A stretch of 64,000 bases of DNA from Syngnathus acus (Eukaryota > Chordata > Actinopteri > Syngnathiformes > Syngnathidae), in the NCBI RefSeq assembly GCF_901709675.1, contig NC_051105.1:5137104-5201103 (forward strand). The letters run 5' to 3'. The translations under genes were made by a program, and so were the position numbers. The notes under the pieces are model-generated. The model was not told where the DNA came from. It was given only the letters and a program-made list of their open reading frames with translations, and made no database searches. Below are positions 53,814 to 62,500 of the stretch, piece after piece (position 1 is the first letter of the stretch; each line of letters starts with the position of its first letter).

Positions 53814-55070
53814 CTCGTTAAGCGCACCTGCGTGAAAAGTTTTAGCTCCTTTTACGTTCTGCAGGAGCTAAAACTTTTCACGCAGGTGCGCTTAACGAGG
53901 GTAACCTGGAAAACATATTGGAACGCGGCCCCGAGGACTAGAGCTTGACACCTGTGACCTTTGACCATGATATTTCCCCAATAAAGTGGCCTGTTATTAG
54001 GTACACTTGAAAATGGCGGTGTACCTAATGGAGTGTCCGTGTGATTCCCTCGTTAAGCGCACCTGCGTGAAAAGTTTTAGCTCCTGCAGAACGTAAAAGT
54101 AGCTAAAACTTTTCACGCAGGTGCGCTTAACGAGGGTAACCTGGAAAACATATTGGAACGCGGCCCCGAGGACTAGAGCTTGACACTTGTGACCTTAGAC
54201 CATGATATTTCCCCAATAAAGTGGTCTGTTATTAGGTACACTTGAAAATGGCGGTGTACCTAATAGAGTGTCCGTGTGATTCCCTCGTTAAGCGCACCTG
54301 CGTGAAAAGTTTTAGCTCCTTTTACGTTCTGCAGGAGCTAAAACTTTTCACGCAGGTGCGCTTAACGAGGGTAACCTGGAAAACATATTGGAACGCGGCC
54401 CCGAGGACTAGAGCTTGACACCTGTGACCTTTGACCATGATATTTCCCCAATAAAGTGGCCTGTTATTAGGTACACTTGAAAATGGCGGTGTACCTAATG
54501 GAGTGTCCGTGTGATTCCCTCGTTAAGCGCACCTGCGTGAAAAGTTTTAGCTCCTGCAGAACGTAAAAGTAGCTAAAACTTTTCACGCAGGTGCGCTTAA
54601 CGAGGGTAACCTGGAAAACATATTGGAACGCGGCCCCGAGGACTAGAGCTTGACACCTGTGACCTTTGACCATGATATTTCCCCAATAAAGTGGCCTATT
54701 AGGTACACTTGAAAATGGCGGTGTACCTAATGGAGTGTCCGTGTGATTCCCTCGTTAAGTGCACCTGCGTGAAAAGTTTTAGCTCCTTTTACGTTCTGCA
54801 GGAGCTAAAACTTTTCACGCAGGTGCGCTTAACGAGGGTAACCTGGAAAACATATTGGAACGCGGCCCCGAGGACTAGAGCTTGACACCTGTGACCTTTG
54901 ACCATGATATTTCCCCAATAAAGTGGCCTATTAGGTACACTTGAAAATGGCGGTGTACCTAATGGAGTGTCCGTGTGATTCCCTCGTTAAGTGCACCTGC
55001 GTGAAAAGTTTTAGCTCCTTTTACGTTCTGCAGGAGCTAAAACTTTTCACGCAGGTGCGCTTAACGAGGG
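53814..55070 (+). repeat. Tandem hairpin units (about 235 bp period)
   Basis: Six hairpins starting ctcgttaag near 53814, 54049, 54284, 54519, 54751 and 54983 (spacing 235 or 232). Each has two arms of about 36 bases (gcacctgcgtgaaaag and its reverse complement) around a 14-base loop. Between hairpins lies a block with gcggccccgaggactagagc, caataaagtggcc and attaggtacacttg. The loop appears in both orientations (see findings). Confidence 0.92.
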
Positions 55071-55339
55071 AATCACACGGACACTCCATTAGGTACACCG
55101 CCATTTTCAAGTGTACCTAATAACAGACCACTTTATTGGGGAAATATCATGGTCAAAGGTCACAGGTGTCAAGCTCTAGTCCTCGGGGCCGCGTTCCAAT
55201 ATGTTTTCCAGGTTACCCTCGTTAAACACACCTGCGTGAAAAGATTTGGTTCATTTTCACGTTCTGCAGGAGCTGAACGTAGAAAACGCATACAAAGCGA
55301 GGTTCCAAGTCTAAAAGCACGTATAGGTACATGCACACA

Positions 55340-55402
55340 CCGGGGATTGAACCAAGTTCTTACCAAGCAAGAGCCCGTGTCACTAACCAGTCAGCTATTT
55401 CG
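55340..55402 (-). repeat. tRNA-like (SINE-like) segment in right arm
   Basis: Reverse-complement partner of the segment near 53484-53545, with the B-box-like ggttcaatccc kept in near form (ggttcaatcccc). Confidence 0.4.
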
Positions 55403-55438
55403 ACCTGGCAGCCTGTGGCCATCTGCACTTTTTTGTAC

Positions 55439-56425
55439 TAGTGATGTGCATTCCAGTTTAAAGTGAAATGAATATTTAGAATCGGTTCACTCAAAAGGTT
55501 TGTTCAAAAGAATCGTTCACCGAATCGTTCGCTACACTTTCTTATTTATTTATTCTTTTTTATTTATTTATTTTATTTTACCTCGTGTCGTGTACCTATT
55601 GAAGTGTCCATGAGGTGTACCTACACATATTGTCATATAAAGCAGTTAACCAAATGTTTAATTGGCGAATATAAAAACAAGGAATAAAACACCAAACAAG
55701 TTTCAACATAAATGTTTATTAAAAATAATAATATTAAAAGTAAATTTCAAACCAGCAATCCAATGCGAAATTGCAGTAGATATATTGGACAACAATATTT
55801 AGGCGTATATATGCATACACGTTATTTAAAAACTACTACAAGTGTTATAAAATCAAGATTACCCAAAGAGAAGCATAATCTCCCCGTTGTTGCATAACGG
55901 CGCATCCCTACATGCAATAAAGTTAGCCGTTCGCTTGGAGAAAACGCGCATAAAAGAAGTGGTGTTTCAGTGAGTGGTTTCCTTGGCAAATCGTAAATCT
56001 ACATTCTGGCTTACATAGTTCACGCCAGGAGGGAGACGCAACACGTTCACTGACTGATCCGTTGATACACGGGAAGGAAGGAGGGCAGTTGACCCATTGA
56101 CTCGTTCGCGAACGGGAAAGTCAGGATTCGTCCCCTCACTGATCATTTCTCGCGATGAACTGGAAACGCGAATCACTCACTGACTGATTTGTTCACTCAC
56201 TGATACGTTCGTTGGTGAACGGGAAAAGCAATTCGCGCCTCGTTCGTGAACGGGAAGTGACGTAATTTTCTTCTTCGTTTTGTTTTACGGCGAGGTGGCA
56301 CCAGCTTCAATGGGCATTACCGACACCTACTGGTTGAAGTCATATGAACTGAAAAAAGAACGAATCATTTTACCAAGTGATTCGGTCACTCTCGTTCACT
56401 GAAAAGATTAGTTCTTTTAAACGGA
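55439..56425 (-). mobile_element. DNA-transposon-like element, right palindrome arm (outer end lost)
   Basis: Inverted copy of the element at 52282-53443. The inner terminus (TAGTGATGTGCATTCCAG) is intact, but the outer roughly 170 bp, including the outer terminus, is missing. This copy is the one next to the lcmt2 promoter. Confidence 0.75.
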
Positions 56426-56565
56426 TCGTTCACTCACGAGCCAACACTCGCAGTGAGCACCAGTGAGCTATAATTTGAACTCTTGCCACACATATTATCC
56501 ATGGACAAATCAGTAAAATTAGTACGTTGTAGTATTTGAAAGTAACGTGAGTGCTAATTTAAGGC

Positions 56566-59500
56566 ATGACGAACGGGAAGAAGCAGAAGGGTTCGGACAC
56601 AGCGGTGAGGTTCTTCACATGGGACTTTTACTTACACACACTTGAATGCAGGCTCGTGATGCTTTCAAATTCTTGTTGGTCTTCTTAGGTGCAAGGGACC
56701 AATGACAGCAGCGTGGTGAGCAAAGTGTCTGCTGCAGCCCAGGGCTACTTCCACGATTGCTTTCAGCAGCACTTCGTGTGCAAAGTGGCGAGGAGATCGC
56801 CACTCATCAACAGGTCAGGCACAAAGCTCCCCTGTTTGTCAGTCAACACACAACACATTCACGTAGACGCAGACACAACTGGCGTAATAACAAATGAATG
56901 TGTGCTGCCTGCAGGAACACGTGATGTCATATCACATGCTTGGAATAATATGCGAAATGTGCTCCGTAAGGCAGTTCGATTGGAAGAGCTGTGCAAAATG
57001 TTGTTTAGTTGTGCATTGTGGAAGGATGAAGTTGCATAGAATATACTGAATGCGATTTGCAGGAGTATTTCAAAAGGTGGGTACGAGCTAGCCAGGAGTC
57101 GAACCTAGAATCTTCTGATCCGTAGTCAGACGCGTTATCCATTGCGCCACTAGCCCCACGCGGTTTTCAGACAGGCAAACGCCATCCCCACGATCCACTT
57201 GCATAAAATACGCTGCAAGAGGATTTCAAAAAGTGGAATCGAGCTAGCCAGGAGTCAAACCTAGAATCTTCTGATCCGTAGTCAGACGCGTTATCCATTG
57301 CGCCACTAGCCTTACACGATGTAGCAACGGGCTGGCGCCATCCCCAGGATGAAATTGCATAAAATGTGCTGAATATTATTTCAAAAGGTGGAATCGAGCT
57401 AGCCAGGAGTCGAACCTAGAATCTTCTGATCCGTAGTCAGACGCGTTATCCATTGCGCCACTAGCCCTACACGGTGTAGCAACGGGCTGGCGCCATCCCC
57501 AGGATAAAATTGCATAAAATGTGCTGAATATTATTTCAAAAGGTGGAATCGAGCTAGCCAGGAGTCGAACCTAGAATCTTCTGATCCGTAGTCAGACGCG
57601 TTATCCATTGCGCCACTAGCCCTACACAATGTAACTACGGGCTGGCGCCATCCCCAGGATGAAATTGCATAAAATGTGCTGAATATTATTTCAAAAGGTG
57701 GAATCGAGCTAGCCAGGAGTCGAACCTAGACTCTTCTGATCCGTAGTCAGACGCGTTATCCATTGCGCCACTAGCCCCACACGGATATCAGGCAGGCCCC
57801 ATCCCCACAATCAACTTGCACAAAATACGCTATGCAAGAAGATTTCAAAAAGTGGAACGAGCTAGCCAGGAGTCGAACCTAGAATCTTCTGATTCGTAGT
57901 CAGACGCGTTATCCATTGCGCCACTAGCCCGACACAATGTAGTGGCGGGCCGGCCCCATCCCAAGGATGAAATTGCATAAAATGTGCTGAATATGATTTC
58001 AAAAGGTGGAATCGAGCTAGCCAGGAGTCGAACCTAGAATCTTCTGATTCGTAGTCAGATGCGTTATCCATTGCGCCACTAGCCCTACACGATGTAGTGA
58101 CGGGCTGGCGCCATCCCCAGGTTGAAATTGCATAAAATGTGCTGAATATTATTTCAAAAGGTGGAATCGAGCTAGCCAGGAGTCGAACCTAGAATCTTCT
58201 GATCCGTAGTCAGACGCGTTATCCATTGCGCCACTAGCCCCACACGGATATCAAGCAGGCAAACCCCATCCCCACGATCAACTTGCACAAAATACGCTAT
58301 GCAAGAAGATTTCAAATAGTGGAACGAGCTAGCCAGGAGTCGAACCTAGAATCTTCTGATTCGTAGTCAGACGCGTTATCCATTACGCCACTAGCCCGAC
58401 ACAATGTAGTGACGGGCCGGCCCCATCCCAAGGATGAAATTGCATAAAATGTGCTGAATATGATTTCAAAAGGTGGAATCGAGCTAGCCAGGAGTTGAAC
58501 CTAGAATCTTCTGATTCGTAGTCAGACGCGTTATCCATTGCGCCACATGGAATACATGTAGGCCAACCCCATCCCCACAATCAACTTGCACAAAATACGC
58601 TATGCAAGAAGATTTCAAATAGTGGAACGAGCTAGCCAGGAGTCGAACCTAGAATCTTCTGATTCGTAGTCAGATGCGTTATCCATTGCGCCACTAGCCC
58701 TACACGATGTAGTGACGGGCTGGCGCCATCCCCAGGTTGAAATTGCATAAAATGTGCTGAATATTATTTCAAAAGGTGGAATCGAGCTAGCCAGGAGTCG
58801 AACCTAGAATCTTCTGATCCGTAGTCAGACGCGTTATCCATTGCGCCACTAGCCCCACACGGATATCAAGCAGGCAAACCCCATCCCCACGATCAACTTG
58901 CACAAAATACGCTATGCAAGAAGATTTCAAATAGTGGAACGAGCTAGCCAGGAGTCGAACCTAGAATCTTCTGATTCGTAGTCAGACGCGTTATCCATTA
59001 CGCCACTAGCCCGACACAATGTAGTGACGGGCCGGCCCCATCCCAAGGATGAAATTGCATAAAATGTGCTGAATATGATTTCAAAAGGTGGAATCGAGCT
59101 AGCCAGGAGTTGAACCTAGAATCTTCTGATTCGTAGTCAGACGCGTTATCCATTGCGCCACAAGCCCACGCGGGATCCATAGAGGCCAGCCCCATCCCCA
59201 GGATTAACTTGCATAAAATACGCTATGCAAGAGGATTTCAAAATATGGAATTGAGCTAGCCAGGAGTCGAACCTAGAATCTTCTGATCCGTAGTCAGACG
59301 CGTTATCCATTGCGCCACTAGCACCCCACGATTTTCAGACAGGCAAACCCCATCCCCACGATCAACTTGCATAAAATACGCGATGCAAGAGGATTTTAAA
59401 AAGTGGAATTGAGCTAGCCAGGAGTCGAACCTAGAATCTTCTGATCCGTCGTCAGACACGTTATCCATTGCGCCACTAGCCCTACACGATGTGGTGACGG

Positions 59501-62500
59501 GCTGGCCCCAACCCCAGGATGAAATTGCATAAAATGTGCTGAATATTATTTCAAAAGATGAAATCGAGCTAGCCAGGAGTTGAACCTGGAATCTTCTGAT
59601 CCGTAGTCAGACGCGTTATCCATTGCGCCACTAGCCCCACACGGAATACAGGTAGGCCAAGCCCATCCCCACAATCAACTTGCACAAAATACGCTATGCA
59701 AGAAGATATCAAAAAGTGGGACGAGCTAGGTGCTGAATATGATTTCAAAAGGTGGACTCGAGCTAGCCAGGAGTCGAACCTAGAATCTTCTGATCCGTAG
59801 TCAGAAGCGTTACCCATTGCGCCACTAGCCCCACACGGATATCAGGCAGGCCATCCCCATCCCCACGATCAACTTGCACAAAATACGCTTATGCAAGAAG
59901 ATTTCAAAAAGTGGAACGAGCTAGCCAGGAGTCGAACCTAGAATCTTCTGATTCGTAGTCAGACGCGTTATCCATTGCGCCACTAGCCCGACACGATGTA
60001 GCGACGGGCTGGCGCCATCCCTAGGATGAAATTGCATAAAATGTGCTGAATATGATTTCAAAAGGTGGAATCGAGCTAGCCAGGAGTCGAACCTGGAATC
60101 TTCTGATTCGTAGTCAGACGCGTTATCCATTGCGCCACTAGCCCCACACGGTTTTCAGACAGGCAAACACCATCCCCACGATCAACTTGCATAAAATACA
60201 CGCTGCAAGAGGATTTTAAAAAGTGTAATTGAGCTAGCCAGGAGTCAAACCTAGAATCTTCTGATCCGTAGTCAGACGCGTTATCCATTGCGCCAATAGC
60301 CCTACACGTAATACAGGCAGGCCAACCCCATCCCCACAACCAACTTGCACAAAATACGCTATGCAAGAAGATTTCAAAAAGTGTAACGAGCTAGCCAGGA
60401 GTCGAACCTAGAATCTTCTGATTCGTAGTCAGACGCGTTATCCATTGCGCCACTAGCCCCACACGGTTTTCAGACAGGTTAACCCCATCCCCACGATCAA
60501 CTTGCATAAAATACGCTATGCAAGACGATTTCAAAAAGTGGAATCGAGCTAGCCAGGAGTCGAACCTAGAATCTTCTGATCCGTAGTCAGACGCGTTATC
60601 CATTGCACCACTAGCCCCACACGTAATACAGGCAGGCCAACTCCATCCCCACAACCAACTTGCACAAAATACGCTATGCAAGAAGATTTCAAAAAGTGGA
60701 ATGAGCTAGCCAGGAGTCGAACCTAGAATCTTCTGATTCGTAGTCAGACGCGTTATCCATTGCGCCACTAGCCCCACACGGGATTCATAGAGGCCAGCCC
60801 CATCCCCAGGATCAACTTGCATAAAATACGCTATGCAAGAGGATTTCAAAAAGTGGATTCAAGCTAGCCAGGAGTCGAACCTAGAATCTTCTGATCCGTA
60901 GTCAGACGCGTTATCCATTGCGCCACTAGCCCCACACGTAATACAGGCAGGCCAACTCCATCCCCACAACCAACTTGCACAAAATACGCTATGCAAGAAG
61001 ATTTCAAAAAGTGGAATGAGCTAGCCAGGAGTCGAACCTAGAATCTTCTGATCCGTAGTCAGACGCGTTATCCATTGCGCCACTAGCCCCACACGTAATA
61101 CAGGCAGGCCAACTCCATCCCCACAACCAACTTGCACAAAATACGCTATGCAAGAAGATTTCAAAAAGTGGAATGAGCTAGCCAGGAGTCGAACCTAGAA
61201 TCTTCTAATCCGTAGTCAGACGCGTTATCCATTGCGCCACTAGCCCTACACGATGTAGCGACGGGCTGGCCCCATCCCCAGGATGAAATTGCATAAAATG
61301 TGCTGAATATTATTTCAAAAGATGAAATCGAGCTAGCCAGGAGTCGAACCTAGAATCTTCTGATCCGTAGTCAGACGCGTTATCCATTGCGCCACTAGCC
61401 CCACATGGAATACATGTAGGCCAACCCCATCCCCACAATCAACTTGCACAAAATACGCTATGCAAGAAGATTTCAAAAAGTGGAACGAGCTAGCCAGGAA
61501 TCGAACCTAGAATCTTCTGATTCGTAGTCAGACGCGTTATCCATTGCGCCACTAGCCCCACACGGTTTTCAGAGAGGCAAACCCCATCCCCACGATCAAC
61601 TTGCATAAAATACGCTATGCAAGAGGATTTCAAAAAGTGGAACGAGCTAGCCAGGAGTCGAACCTAGAATCTTCTGATCCGTAGTCAGACGCGTTATCCA
61701 TTGCGCCACTAGCCCCACACGGAATTCAGGCAGGCCAACCCCATCCCCACGATCAACTTGCATAAAATGTGCAAGAGGATTTGAAAAAGTGGAATTGAGC
61801 TAGCCAGGAGTCGAACTTAGAATCTTCTGATCCGTAGTCAGACGTGTAATCCATTGCGCCACTAGCCTCACATGGAATTCAGGCAGGCGAACCCCATCCG
61901 CACAATCAACTTGCATTAAATACGCAAGAAGATTTCAAAAATTGGAACGAGCTAGCCAGGAGTCGAACCTAGAATCTTCTAATCCGTAGTTAGACGCGTT
62001 ATCCATTGCGCCACTAGCCCTACACGATGTAGCGACGGGCTGGCCCCATCCCCAGGATGAAATTGCATAAAATGTGCTGAATATTATTTCAAAAGATGAA
62101 ATCGAGCTAGCCAGGAGTCTAACCTAGAATCTTCTGATCCGTAGTCAGACGCGTTATCCATTGCGCCACTAGCCCCACATGTTGCACTGGTAAGCGAGTA
62201 AATGGCCCCATATTGTGGAACAAAATATACCATTACTCTCAGGCAGAAATCTCCATCCAGATTCAGTCATTTTTATATATATTTTCATTTATTATAAAAT
62301 GGTTCAGATAATGATGGATGGATGATACTACTGCTCAGTGTGTGTTTCCTATTTTTAAAAATGCCAAAGTGTTAAAATTGAGTTTCTCTTTTTGACTATT
62401 CAATATTAATTCAACCCACGTGCTATTTAGTGTCGTTTTGTTTTTTCATGAAAAAAAAAATGTGAAGATTCCATTTGCCGCCAATGATATGCTTCATGAA

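Larger units (their letters stand above)
52460..56425. repeat. Giant imperfect palindrome
   Basis: The sequence from about 52460 to 53866 reappears in reverse complement at about 55016 to 56425, with few differences. Examples: 53160-53200 against 55682-55720, and 53444-53560 against 55320-55438. Mirror positions sum to about 108882 throughout. The 1.15 kb between the arms is a tandem array of hairpin units. The structure sits between rab5b and the lcmt2 start, ending only about 140 bp before the lcmt2 start codon. Confidence 0.9.
57084..62175 (-). repeat. Tandem array of 33 tRNA-Arg(ACG) loci
   Basis: All copies lie on the minus strand at about 155-157 bp spacing. Two spacer types alternate irregularly: one with gatgtag..gggctgg and gaatattatttcaaaagg, the other with caggcaggcc and gctatgcaagaagatttc. 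Both share a core ccatcccca.gat and ttgca.aaaat just upstream of each tRNA. In tRNA sense most copies are followed after about 9-12 bases by a T4 or T5 run, the normal Pol III terminator. Copies 7-10 and 11-14 are the same block repeated 615 bp apart; copies 27-28 and 32-33 are a block 774 bp apart. Confidence 0.97.

Noticed and set aside
53416-55466. Mirror-image frames of 105 residues in the palindrome arms (MVKGHR...)
   Set aside because: They are kept open because the arms are near-identical copies; they run across tRNA-like and hairpin sequence and resemble no family I know.
57862-60681. Family of small proteins of 65-96 residues on the minus strand, starting MDNASDYESEDSRFDSW or similar
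   Set aside because: They translate tRNA-Arg genes and spacers; the shared peptide is the tRNA sequence itself.
57084-62175. Regular short repeats with spacers, CRISPR-like at first sight
   Set aside because: The repeat is a 73-nt tRNA with cloverleaf pairing, the spacers are themselves repeated, and the context is a vertebrate genome.
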